Source: UBA1494_A sp963973975 (GTDB lineage Bacteria; Bacteroidota; Bacteroidia; Flavobacteriales_E; Vicingaceae). Taken from it: 64,000 bases of DNA. The notes beneath the pieces were generated by a model, which was not told where the DNA came from, searched no databases, and worked only from the letters and a program-made list of their open reading frames with translations. The stretch is from positions 1 to 64,000 of the forward strand of contig CAXBCF010000010.1 of the NCBI GenBank assembly GCA_963973975.1. Direction: 5' to 3'. Position numbers and translations under genes: made by a program. Shown here piece after piece: positions 1 through 7,843 of this stretch; the stretch's first letter is position 1, and each line of letters starts with the position of its first letter.

Positions 1-247
1 GAGAATTAGGTTTTAAGAGTTGAAATAGAGAACTCTTCGCGCACTTTGCGAAAAACCTTTGCGCTTCTTTGCGATAAAAAAATTAGAAGAAATTTCACGC
101 AGAGCGCGCAGAGAATACGCCAAGAACGCTAAGATAACGTGCTAATCAATAAAATGAGAATTAGGTTTTAAGAGTTGAAATAGAGAACTCTTCGCGCACT
201 TTGCGAAAAAACTTTGCGCTTCTTTGCGAGAAAAAAAAATAGAAGAA
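1..247. repeat. Direct repeat, two copies, TTTGCG-rich
   Basis: Two copies of a roughly 90 bp sequence start at positions 1 and 156 and run to about 90 and 247. They are nearly identical; the differences are small changes in the A runs and near GAAAAAC. Each copy contains three TTTGCG words. The 65 bp between them carries related words such as CACGCAGAGCGCGCAG. No ORF is visible on either strand. The first copy begins at the window edge, so the array may extend further. I see no promoter or gene in this stretch. Confidence 0.85.
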
Positions 248-272
248 GTATCGTAAAATTTAGAAACTACTA

Positions 273-506
273 TCAAGTAGCACTTTCAATAAAGTCATTA
301 AATTCTTTTAAATCAATTATTTCCCAATAAGCTTCATCTGCAGACAATAAATCTTGAATGTAATTCCGATCGGGTAAAATTTTAGCTTGAATGTGGTAGT
401 GCTCTACTTTCTTTCCATTGAGCTTAAACTCTTCAAAATCTTCTAAGCTGTTGATTCTAAAATAGCTTAATTTATTTTTATACCTTCTGTATTGTGGAAA
501 TTTCAT
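273..506 (-). CDS. Small conserved hypothetical protein (77 aa)
   Basis: A 77-residue soluble protein without signal peptide or membrane segment. It is rich in aromatic and charged residues, with an N-terminal KFPQYRRYKNKLSYFRI stretch and a LPDRNYIQDLL motif in the middle. I recall similar short proteins in other Bacteroidota, so it is probably a real gene, but no function is known to me. It lies between the direct repeat and a divergent sensor kinase gene that starts 79 bp away. The ATG start fits because the N-terminus begins directly with the conserved-looking segment. Confidence 0.6.
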   Translation of the reverse strand: MKFPQYRRYKNKLSYFRINSLEDFEEFKLNGKKVEHYHIQAKILPDRNYIQDLLSADEAYWEIIDLKEFNDFIESAT

Positions 507-584
507 CTTACAAAGTTGATAAGTTTTTGATTATTTTTATTTCAGTTCAACGAGTAATTTGATTTTCCATTTACTTTAGCCCTA

Positions 585-1868
585 ATGAACCGAAGAACAA
601 TCCGTTTAATAATCTTTTTTGCCGCATTCACCATTCTGGGAATTGTTAGTTTTCAAATTATTTGGGTTCAGCGGGCTTTTAGCTTGGAGGAAAAGCAATT
701 TAATGAGCGGGTGCATGTCGCCTTAACAGATGTGGTTCAAGAAGTTAAACGACTCAACAAAGATTCATCCGACAGCTATGAACCGGTTAAGCAGATTTCT
801 TCCAATTACTTTTTGGCTTCAACCAACGATACACTACATCCAATTGTCTTGGAAAATCTCTTGAAAAACACCTTCAAGAAATCAAATTTAATGACAGAAT
901 TCGATTACGTTGTTTATGATTGTTTTTCAGATTCCATCGTTTTTGGAAACTCAGTGAATCTAGAAGATCAAGCGAAAAGTTTGGTTTATAGAACATCAAA
1001 CAACGAGAAGTGGAACAAGGCATCACACTATTTTGGGGTATATTTTCCAACAAAGCAAATCTATTTGTTAAATGAAATTAGCATTTGGGTGGTCTCAAGC
1101 GTTTTTCTTTTATTGGTGGTACTTTTCTTCAGTTACACCATTTGGGTGATCTTGAAACAAAAGCGCTTGTCTGAAATCCGTACAGATTTCATCAACAACA
1201 TGACTCACGAATTAAAAACGCCCATTTCAACCATTTCTTTGTCAACAGAAATGCTCAATAATCCTAACATTCTCAAAGATCCTGAGCGTTTAAGCAATTA
1301 TTCCAACATCATAAAAGAAGAAACTGAGCGATTGAAAACTCAAGTTGAGAAAGTGCTGCAAATGGCTACACTCGACAAGAAAAAAGTAGCGTTGCAAAAA
1401 GAAAAAGTGGATTTACATGAAGTCATTAAAAAGTCGGTTCAGGGTTTTGAATTGATTTTAAGTGCCAATCAAGCAAGTATTCAAACTTCGCTGAAGGCAA
1501 AAAATGCCACTATTTGGGGCGATAAAACCCATTTGAGTAATATTTTATTCAATTTAATTGACAATGCGATTAAGTACACTTCAAATAAAGCACTCATTGA
1601 AATAAGCACAGAAAACCATAAATCTGGAGTCTATTTAAGAGTAAGAGACAATGGAATTGGCATGAGTCGAGAAGAGCAAAGACATGTTTTTGAAAAGTTT
1701 TACCGCGTCCCAACCGGCGATCAACACGATGTGAAGGGATTTGGAATCGGATTAAACTATGTTTTAAAAATGGTGAAACAGCACCATGGAAAAATTCAAT
1801 TAAAAAGTCAACTTAAATCAGGTTCTACCTTCAGAATTTATTTCCCACTCGCAAAAAATGGAAACTAA
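585..1868 (+). CDS. Membrane sensor histidine kinase (RprX-like)
   Basis: Two-component sensor kinase, 427 aa. A first membrane helix lies at about residues 7-27, then a periplasmic sensor region of about 140 residues without a recognisable domain, a second helix at about 165-190, and no clear HAMP domain. The HisKA dimerisation helix has the H-box HELKTP with phospho-acceptor H208. The HATPase domain follows with an N-box (NLIDNAIKYT), a G1 box (DNGIGM) and a G2 box (GFGIGL). The gene overlaps the next one by 11 bp, so the pair is co-transcribed. Size, architecture and the partner resemble RprX of Bacteroides. The signal sensed cannot be read from the sequence. Confidence 0.9.
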   Translation: MNRRTIRLIIFFAAFTILGIVSFQIIWVQRAFSLEEKQFNERVHVALTDVVQEVKRLNKDSSDSYEPVKQISSNYFLASTNDTLHPIVLENLLKNTFKKSNLMTEFDYVVYDCFSDSIVFGNSVNLEDQAKSLVYRTSNNEKWNKASHYFGVYFPTKQIYLLNEISIWVVSSVFLLLVVLFFSYTIWVILKQKRLSEIRTDFINNMTHELKTPISTISLSTEMLNNPNILKDPERLSNYSNIIKEETERLKTQVEKVLQMATLDKKKVALQKEKVDLHEVIKKSVQGFELILSANQASIQTSLKAKNATIWGDKTHLSNILFNLIDNAIKYTSNKALIEISTENHKSGVYLRVRDNGIGMSREEQRHVFEKFYRVPTGDQHDVKGFGIGLNYVLKMVKQHHGKIQLKSQLKSGSTFRIYFPLAKNGN

Positions 1869-2556
1869 AGCTAAAACAGTTCTTTTGGTCGAAGATGACA
1901 AACACTTGGGCTTTGTGGTGAAAGACTACCTTGTGCTAGCTGGCTTCAAAGTAGATTGGGCTTTAGATGGAAAAGAGGGTTTGGATAAAGCTCTGAGGAA
2001 CAACTACGACATTGGTGTTTTTGATGTGATGCTGCCAAAATTAAGTGGTTTTGAAATGGCTGAGCAACTCGTTGAACTCAAACCTGACTTTCCCTTTTTA
2101 TTTTTAACGGCCAAAGCAATTTTAGAAGATAAGCTCAAAGGCTTAAAATTGGGAAGAGATTACCTTACTAAGCCCTTTGAATTTAAAGAATTGGAAGTGA
2201 GAATTGAAAACATTCTCCAACAAAACGCTCTTTCATTGTCCACCAAAGCAGAAAAATTTAAAATTGGTGACTATCAATTTGATTACATCAACCAAAAATT
2301 AATTTTGGATAAGGAATCTCAAAAACTCACTAAAAAGGAAGCTGATTTGCTTCGTTTGCTTTGTTTGCACCAAAACAAAGTAATGCCAAGAGAATTGGCA
2401 CTCAACAGTATTTGGGGTAACGACGATTATTTCAATGGTCGCAGCATGGATGTGTTTATTTCAAGATTGAGAAAATACTTGAGCAAGGATTCATCCATAC
2501 AATTACTCAACATTCACGGAGTTGGGTTCAAACTGGCTTTAAAAGAATCAGATTAA
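1858..2556 (+). CDS. OmpR-family response regulator (RprY-like)
   Basis: Cytoplasmic response regulator of 232 aa that takes phosphate from the kinase encoded just upstream and binds DNA. The receiver domain (about 1-120) has the acidic pair in LVEDD, the phospho-acceptor D56 in FDVMLP, the switch threonine in FLTAK and the conserved lysine in LTKPF. The usual GADDYxxKPF motif is shortened to GRDYLTKPF. A winged-helix DNA-binding domain (about 130-230) ends in IHGVGFKL. The order and wording of the receiver (METK..LLVEDD..LG) match RprY best. The 3' end overlaps the convergent dapA gene by 4 bp, leaving no room for a terminator. Confidence 0.92.
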   Translation: METKAKTVLLVEDDKHLGFVVKDYLVLAGFKVDWALDGKEGLDKALRNNYDIGVFDVMLPKLSGFEMAEQLVELKPDFPFLFLTAKAILEDKLKGLKLGRDYLTKPFEFKELEVRIENILQQNALSLSTKAEKFKIGDYQFDYINQKLILDKESQKLTKKEADLLRLLCLHQNKVMPRELALNSIWGNDDYFNGRSMDVFISRLRKYLSKDSSIQLLNIHGVGFKLALKESD

Positions 2557-3428
2557 AGCGATTTTAACGCTAAACCTAATTGATTTTCCAAATTTTCGCT
2601 CACACAAACTAAAGGCAAGCGCATGCTATCACCGCAAACTGCTTGAATTTTTAAAGCAGCTTTAACTCCACCTGGATTTCCCTCTTGGAAAAGCAAATTA
2701 ATAAAATCAATCAATTGATAATGGCGTTTTTTGGCAAGTTCTAAATCCCCTTTGCGACTTGCATTTACCATTTCTGAAAACAATTTCGGTTGACTGTTAG
2801 CCACAACGGAAATAACTCCTTCCCCACCGCAAGTAATGATTGGAAAAGTCAATGCATCTTCTCCTGAGATCATCAAAAAGCCCTCAGGTCTGTTTTTGAT
2901 AATTTGCATCACTTGTTGCATGTCGGCAGAAGCTTCTTTGATGCCAATGATGTTTTTACAGTCATTTGCTAATCGAAGTGTGGTGGTAGCTGAAATATTT
3001 GAAGCAGTTCTCCCTGGAACATTGTATAAAATAATCGGAAGTGGTGCTTTTTCAGCCAATAATTTATAGTGTTGGTAAATTCCTTCTTGAGTTGGTTTGT
3101 TGTAATAAGGACTAGCAGACAAAATAGCCGTAACTCCTGAAAGGTCAACTCGCTCAAATTCTTTCAATAGAGCAGCAGTGTTGTTTCCTCCAATTCCTAA
3201 AACGATCGGCAAACGATTGGCATTGATTTTCTTGACATGTGATAAAACTGCATCGCGCTCAGAGGCTTCTAGAGTAGCAGACTCTCCTGTTGTTCCCAAC
3301 ACAACCAAATAATCTAAGCCTCCATCAATAACATGGTTGACCAATTTAGTCAGTCCATCAAAATCAACAGTAAAATCCTTTTTAAATGGAGTTACTAATG
3401 CTACTCCTGTTCCTTCTAATTTTTTCAT
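2553..3428 (-). CDS. dapA: 4-hydroxy-tetrahydrodipicolinate synthase
   Basis: Condenses pyruvate with aspartate semialdehyde in the diaminopimelate/lysine pathway. The 291-residue TIM barrel is of normal length. Visible motifs are the GTTGES pyruvate-binding loop (45-50), SPYYNKP, Y135 in LYNVPGR and the Schiff-base lysine K164 in GIKEAS. It is the last gene of a minus-strand run recF, DUF721, DUF6913, dapA with gaps of 9 to 17 bp or overlaps, so it is probably co-transcribed from the recF promoter. A second enzyme of the same pathway, DapF, is encoded separately at 53926-54699. Confidence 0.95.
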   Translation of the reverse strand: MKKLEGTGVALVTPFKKDFTVDFDGLTKLVNHVIDGGLDYLVVLGTTGESATLEASERDAVLSHVKKINANRLPIVLGIGGNNTAALLKEFERVDLSGVTAILSASPYYNKPTQEGIYQHYKLLAEKAPLPIILYNVPGRTASNISATTTLRLANDCKNIIGIKEASADMQQVMQIIKNRPEGFLMISGEDALTFPIITCGGEGVISVVANSQPKLFSEMVNASRKGDLELAKKRHYQLIDFINLLFQEGNPGGVKAALKIQAVCGDSMRLPLVCVSENLENQLGLALKSL

Positions 3429-3437
3429 TTTATGGTA

Positions 3438-3971
3438 TTATTTCGTGGCGTTTATCATTTTTAAATACACTTTCATTTGCTCAATTAAGTAATCAAGTGA
3501 TTGAATTTCTGTTGCTATTGTCATATCACAAATACTATCTTGATACGTTCCCGCTTTTCCAATTTTGAAATTGGCATTTGACAAGGTTGCAAAATATCGA
3601 AGTGCAAAATTCGGTGCAAAATTAAGGTCAATCAGCAAATGGTGTTCTTTACTAATTAAATTATTTAATTCTTGATTCACTGGTATTCCCAGCCAATTGC
3701 AAGCTCTTGTATCAAAGTAATAATAGCCCAATTCGTTGGGTGGTAATTCCTCTTTTTTGGATTTCCTTTTGTAGTAGCCAATGCTTTCAATCTTCACTCC
3801 TTCTTCTTTCAAATAGCGTGCAAAATTTCGAACAATGGTTTCCGATTCTCTTTTTGTTGCGTTGTAAAGAATTAAGGCTGATTTTACTTGTTTAAGATTT
3901 AAGGCACGAATGGTTCTATCTAACTTTTTGGCCTTTTGTTTTAAAATAATCTTTCGAATAAATTCTTTCAT
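3438..3971 (-). CDS. DUF6913-like protein
   Basis: A soluble protein of 177 aa with a strongly basic N-terminus (KIILKQKAKKLDR) and an alpha/beta pattern after it. Conserved-looking segments are FARYLKEEGV, a D-T-R-ACNWLG motif near residue 108 and the LLIDLNFAPNFALRYFA segment. I recognise it as the family called DUF6913 in Bacteroidota, whose function is not established. It lies between DUF721/recF and dapA in a tight operon, which suggests a housekeeping role but does not identify it. No signal peptide or membrane segment is visible. Confidence 0.75.
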   Translation of the reverse strand: MKEFIRKIILKQKAKKLDRTIRALNLKQVKSALILYNATKRESETIVRNFARYLKEEGVKIESIGYYKRKSKKEELPPNELGYYYFDTRACNWLGIPVNQELNNLISKEHHLLIDLNFAPNFALRYFATLSNANFKIGKAGTYQDSICDMTIATEIQSLDYLIEQMKVYLKMINATK

Positions 3972-3988
3972 CTATAAAACTCCTCCCC

Positions 3989-4279
3989 TTATTTAAGAAA
4001 TATTTCTTTCACCATTTGCTTACCGGCATGTTGGTTCAACTTTTCTACCAAACGAGTTTTGGCATAACTTAACTCTTGTCTCAAAGGTGCAGAATCGAGA
4101 ATAATGTAGAGATTTCCTTGTCTGAAATAAATGTCTTTAGTGTGTTTGGCAATCATTTTTCCTACAATGTCCTCCCAGCTTTTAATCAAGCTCATTTCAT
4201 CGAGTTTTTCGCCCAAACCATATGCTCTCAGCATTTGATTCACCAATTCTTTTAAAGGTTTCTCTTCACTATTGCTCAT
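3989..4279 (-). CDS. DUF721 (DciA-like) protein
   Basis: A 96-residue protein of the DUF721 family. It has the expected W-E-xIVG segment (SWEDIVG), a beta-rich middle (LYIILDSAPLRQELSY) and the amphipathic end KLNQHAGKQMVKEIFLK. The family includes DciA, which helps load the replicative helicase in many bacteria. Short versions next to recF are common in Bacteroidota, but their role is less clear. It overlaps the end of recF by 11 bp and is translated from the same message. Confidence 0.85.
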   Translation of the reverse strand: MSNSEEKPLKELVNQMLRAYGLGEKLDEMSLIKSWEDIVGKMIAKHTKDIYFRQGNLYIILDSAPLRQELSYAKTRLVEKLNQHAGKQMVKEIFLK

Positions 4280-5375
4280 CGACTATTTCTCCGTTTTTTA
4301 TTTCAAAAGATTTAAAAGTAGTATTTAATCGCTTAAAGATTTCCGGTAATCTAGAAGTGTGTGTATCGGTTATGAACACTTGTCCAAACCAATCTTCCTT
4401 AACAATTTCCATCAATTTTGCTACCCGCTCTTCGTCAAGTTTATCGTAAATATCGTCCAATAAAAGTATGGGGGCAACTTCCTTTTTATTCTTCAAAAAC
4501 TCTGCTTGCGCTAATTTGAGGGCAAGTAAAAATGTTTTTTGCTGTCCCTGAGAACCAAATTTTTTCAATGGCATTCCCGAAAGTGTAAATTCCAAATCAT
4601 CTTTGTGAATTCCAGCTGAAGTATAAGTTAATCTTCGATCTTTAGCACGTCTTTCCATCAATAATTCTGAAAAAGATTGGTCCAATAAATCAGATTGGTA
4701 TTCTAAACCAACCAATTCTTTGTTTCTGCTGATAAAGGCATAGTGCTTTTGAAAAAGCGGTAAAAACTCAATAATAAATTCCTTTCTTGCACGGTAAATT
4801 GGTTCTCCGTAGCGGATTAACTGCTCATCCCAAATTTCAAGCGCAGCTTCATCAAACTGTCGGATTTCCATGAATTTTTTCAACAAGCGGTTTCTTTGAG
4901 AAACAGCTTTTCCATATTGAATCAAGCCATCTAAGTATTGACGACTGTATTGGGAAATAATTAAATCAATAAATCGACGACGCGTTTCACTTCCTTCAAT
5001 AATTAAAAGTGAATCTGAAGGTGAAATCATCACCAAAGAGATCAATCCAATGTGATCAGCTAGCTTTTCGTATTGCTTTTTATTTCGTTTGAATTGCTTT
5101 TTTTGATTGCGCTTCAATCCACAATAAATGTTCTCTTCCACTTCATCTTTTAGAAATGTTCCCTGTAGCACCATAAAGGCTTCTTTATCCATTATCAATT
5201 GAGAATCAATGGGATTGAAAAAGCTTTTACAAAAAGCCAAATAGAAAACTGCATCGAGGATATTGGTTTTGCCCTCTCCGTTATTGCCTAGAAAGCAATT
5301 GATTTTATCTGAAAAATTCAGAGAAATCTCCGAATAATTTTTAAAATTTAGTAAGTGTAAATCTTTTAAATACAT
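4269..5375 (-). CDS. recF: DNA replication and repair protein RecF
   Basis: SMC-like ATPase that helps load RecA at single-strand gaps behind the replication fork. The 368-residue protein has Walker A GNNGEGKT near residue 30, the ABC signature region (KKFGSQGQQKT) and Walker B LLLDDIYDKLD. I chose the ATG at 5375. A TTG three codons upstream (5384) would add only M-R-S, and it lies inside the TATTTTTG promoter element at 5382-5389. With the ATG, only 6 nt separate that element from the start, so the message may be leaderless. First gene of the recF-dapA operon. Confidence 0.95.
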   Translation of the reverse strand: MYLKDLHLLNFKNYSEISLNFSDKINCFLGNNGEGKTNILDAVFYLAFCKSFFNPIDSQLIMDKEAFMVLQGTFLKDEVEENIYCGLKRNQKKQFKRNKKQYEKLADHIGLISLVMISPSDSLLIIEGSETRRRFIDLIISQYSRQYLDGLIQYGKAVSQRNRLLKKFMEIRQFDEAALEIWDEQLIRYGEPIYRARKEFIIEFLPLFQKHYAFISRNKELVGLEYQSDLLDQSFSELLMERRAKDRRLTYTSAGIHKDDLEFTLSGMPLKKFGSQGQQKTFLLALKLAQAEFLKNKKEVAPILLLDDIYDKLDEERVAKLMEIVKEDWFGQVFITDTHTSRLPEIFKRLNTTFKSFEIKNGEIVDEQ

Positions 5376-5381
5376 GCTTCG

Positions 5382-5389
5382 CAAAAATA
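5382..5389 (-). promoter_or_regulatory. Bacteroidota -7 element of the recF operon
   Basis: TATTTTTG on the minus strand matches TAnnTTTG exactly. It lies 6 nt upstream of the recF ATG. No good -33 TTTG is visible at the usual spacing. Transcription would be expected to start at or next to the ATG. Confidence 0.55.
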
Positions 5390-5447
5390 GCTAAAGCCAA
5401 GGTCTTAATAGATTAGAAATTTGAATTTACTGCATCTAAAAAAAGTT

Positions 5448-5455
5448 TATTTTTG
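5448..5455 (+). promoter_or_regulatory. -7 promoter element of the TPR protein/ribH operon
   Basis: TATTTTTG matches TAnnTTTG and lies 21 nt before the ATG at 5477. A TTTG at 5420-5423 lies 24 nt upstream of it, slightly more than the usual spacing. The element is arranged back to back with the recF promoter about 60 bp away. Confidence 0.6.
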
Positions 5456-5476
5456 CACCTTTGAAAAAATAAGCTC

Positions 5477-6163
5477 ATGGCAAAGAAAAAGAATCAAGAC
5501 GAAGAAGTAATAGTTGATGTTCAGGAAGTATACAGTAAAACTGAACTATTTATTGAAGAGAATAAAAACCCAATAGTAGGAGTTGTTCTTGCGATTGCAA
5601 TATTAGTTGGAGGCTATTTTGCCTACACAAAATTGTATTTAGGGCCTTTACAGGATGAAGCCAATGAAGAAATGTTCATGGCTGAAAAGTATTTCAATCA
5701 AGATTCGATGAATTTGGCACTTTATGGTGACGGAGTGAATTATGGCTTTTTAGAAATCATCGACAATTACGGTGCAACCAAAGCAGGGAATTTAGCAAGG
5801 TATTATGCAGGTATTTCTTATTTGAGAATTGGGCAGTTTGAGGCTGCAATTGCTGCATTAGAAGATTTTGATAAAGAAGATGAAGTTATTGGAACCATTG
5901 CTGTTGGTGCAATTGGTGATGCTTACATGGAGTTGGGCGACTTAAATAAGGCTGCTAAAAATTATGAAAAAGCTGCCAATCGCAGAGAAAATGAATTTAC
6001 TTCTCCGATTTACTTGAAAAAAGCTGCCCAAACATTCGAAATTCTTGGTGATTACGACAAAGCAGTAGAACTTTACAAAAGAATTAAGGTTGATTATACC
6101 ACATCAACTGAAGCTTTGGATATCGATAAATACATCGCCAGAGCAGAAGCATTTGTCAACTAA
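5477..6163 (+). CDS. Single-pass TPR membrane protein
   Basis: A 228-residue protein: an acidic/basic N-terminal cytoplasmic segment (about 1-33), one membrane helix (about 34-50) and then TPR repeats. The clearest TPR units are in the second half (AVGAIGDAYMELGDLNKAAKNYEKA and the later AAQTFEILGDYDKAVELYKRI). The layout resembles the YfgM type of TPR protein, a chaperone-linked inner-membrane protein in E. coli. The homology may be only architectural. Its stop codon shares one base with the start of ribH, so the two are translated together. Confidence 0.8.
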   Translation: MAKKKNQDEEVIVDVQEVYSKTELFIEENKNPIVGVVLAIAILVGGYFAYTKLYLGPLQDEANEEMFMAEKYFNQDSMNLALYGDGVNYGFLEIIDNYGATKAGNLARYYAGISYLRIGQFEAAIAALEDFDKEDEVIGTIAVGAIGDAYMELGDLNKAAKNYEKAANRRENEFTSPIYLKKAAQTFEILGDYDKAVELYKRIKVDYTTSTEALDIDKYIARAEAFVN

Positions 6164-6657
6164 TGGCAACTTCGCATCAAAATTTATCAGCCATTAACTC
6201 GGAAGAAGTTCCCAATGCTGCCGAAATGAAAATTGGCATTGTTGTTTCTGAGTGGAACACCCAAATTACCAATGGACTCTTAAAAGGGGCAAAAGAAACC
6301 CTGATAAAGTTTGGACTAAAAGAACAAAGCCTATTTATTGAAAGTGTTCCCGGAAGTTTTGAACTGGCTTTAGGAGCTAAATGGTTGCTAGAAGCACATC
6401 AATTAGATGCTGTAATTTGCTTGGGTTGCGTTATTCAAGGTGAAACTCGACACTTCGATTTTGTGTGTCATGGGATCACTCAAGGCATTGTGCAATTAAG
6501 CCAAGATACTGGAAAGCCTGTAATTTTTGGTGTACTTACCGACAATAACCTGCAACAAAGCATTGACAGAAGCGGTGGAAAACACGGAAATAAAGGCGAT
6601 GAAGCTGCGGTAACTGCTATAAAAATGGTGGCTCTGAGAAAGAAGCTAATTAGCTAG
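6163..6657 (+). CDS. ribH: 6,7-dimethyl-8-ribityllumazine synthase
   Basis: Penultimate enzyme of riboflavin synthesis, joining the ribityl-aminouracil to dihydroxybutanone phosphate. 164 aa, with the substrate motifs VVSEWN (27-32), the S-V-PGSFEL loop (61-68), CLGCVIQGETRHFDF with catalytic H97, and GVLTDN (about 126). An N-terminal extension of about 20 residues precedes the usual start of the fold (MKIGIVVSEWN). An internal ATG at about codon 22 is a possible alternative start, but the first ATG overlaps the upstream stop codon as expected for coupled translation. The other riboflavin genes are not in the window. Confidence 0.95.
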   Translation: MATSHQNLSAINSEEVPNAAEMKIGIVVSEWNTQITNGLLKGAKETLIKFGLKEQSLFIESVPGSFELALGAKWLLEAHQLDAVICLGCVIQGETRHFDFVCHGITQGIVQLSQDTGKPVIFGVLTDNNLQQSIDRSGGKHGNKGDEAAVTAIKMVALRKKLIS

Positions 6658-7159
6658 AGAATCCTAGTTTTTTTGGCAAAGTGATTTAATTAATATCCGC
6701 TAGCATTTCTATTTCGTCATTAAAGCCATTTTAACTTTTTAAGACCTTAACAGCCTTGATTTTTGCTCCACTTTTTATCAAGAAAAAGTGGAATAAAAAA
6801 CTTTTGGAATCACGCATGAGCGTGATTTTAAGTTCGTCTTACCCTATCGATGCTAAAGGGTTGAAGAAGCAAAAAACGAATATGGAAAATCAAAGTTTTT
6901 TAAAAGCGCATTGATTATTGGGTTGATATACTTATATCCGATATAAATACTTATTCTCTAATCGGATTCTTAGCTCTTTCTTATAATCCATATTTTTTGG
7001 CATTTTAAAAGATCCTTTTAATGATTTAACTATAGAACTTAACTGTTCAACATTCTTCCTTTTTATTCTTTTGTTAATCATTTTTTACTTCAAAGATAAA
7101 AATATATTCAGTAATGACTAATAGATATGCTTTTAGGTCATTAATTATCAAAATTACAA
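6658..7159. other. Non-coding stretch with interleaved inverted repeats
   Basis: About 500 bp without a convincing ORF. It contains two pairs of inverted repeats that interleave: CTTGAT (6755-6760) with ATCAAG (6777-6782), and CCACTTTTT (6768-6776) with AAAAAGTGG (6783-6791). The order A-B-A'-B' could form a pseudoknot or two alternative hairpins. A third perfect hairpin, ATCACGC/GCGTGAT (6809-6815 and 6820-6826), follows. The rest is AT-rich and unrecognised. Confidence 0.7.
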
Positions 7160-7831
7160 TCACAACAATCGACTATATATACGTTGAATCCTACTATCAT
7201 CAAAATTTAAACGATAAAGCAGGAAAACAATCAAATAACAGAACTGTAAGTAATAAACGCCGTGTTCTTTGTACTTTCTAGCAGACACAATTAATTTTAC
7301 AGGCAGTTTTTCAAATTTGGCGACTTTCTTAGCTCTTCGAATCAAGTCTTGTCCCTCAACCAATTGCCTGCCTTCATTATAAGCTCCTAACTTCTGAAAT
7401 AAGGCCTTGGAAATGATTAAACCTTGATCTCCAAATTGGAAACTGTTAAATTGATAGCGTGTAAAAAAAGCATTGAAATTCAAAAACCAATGAGCTAGAT
7501 CAAATTGAATGGCACAATTTGCAAATGCTCCTTTTCGATTCATAAATGCTTCTAAGACTTGAAAAAAGTTATCTGGTAAAATCACATCAGCATGAAGAAA
7601 AAGCAAATACTCAGTTGTTGCAGCCTGAGCACCTAAATTCATTTGTATGCTCCTCCCCTTTTTGAGACTTTGTAATACTTTGGTTTGAAATTGATTTGCT
7701 TTTAAAACAGTTTCATCGGTGCTTCCTCCATCAACAACAATGATAGGGATTTCAGGCTTTGCGGCAAATTGTTTTAGTAAACGAGGCAAAAGCTCTACTT
7801 CATTTAAAACAGGAATTATGACTGTGAGCAT
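7160..7831 (-). CDS. GT2-type glycosyltransferase (TIGR04283-like)
   Basis: A 223-residue family 2 glycosyltransferase. It shows the N-terminal IIPVLNE, the nucleotide-sugar binding VVDGGSTDET (about 33-42), GRSIQMNLGA, the metal-binding FLHAD, and GDQGL in the acceptor region. A hydrophobic segment near the C-terminus (YYLQFCYLIVFLLYRL) may anchor it to the membrane. The combination fits the TIGR04283 subgroup, which often sits near arsenosugar or selenodomain radical-SAM genes; none are seen here. It follows the tamB-like gene by 12 bp on the same strand and is probably co-transcribed. The substrate is unknown. Confidence 0.8.
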   Translation of the reverse strand: MLTVIIPVLNEVELLPRLLKQFAAKPEIPIIVVDGGSTDETVLKANQFQTKVLQSLKKGRSIQMNLGAQAATTEYLLFLHADVILPDNFFQVLEAFMNRKGAFANCAIQFDLAHWFLNFNAFFTRYQFNSFQFGDQGLIISKALFQKLGAYNEGRQLVEGQDLIRRAKKVAKFEKLPVKLIVSARKYKEHGVYYLQFCYLIVFLLYRLNFDDSRIQRIYSRLL

Positions 7832-7843
7832 GGTAAAATTTTC

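Noticed and set aside
2836..3069. Plus-strand ORF opposite dapA
   Set aside because: It is a shadow of the well-supported dapA frame and has no domain, promoter or homologue I recognise.
4269..5375. recF as a marker of the chromosome origin
   Set aside because: In Bacteroidota recF is not regularly next to dnaA, and no dnaA, dnaN or DnaA-box cluster is seen.
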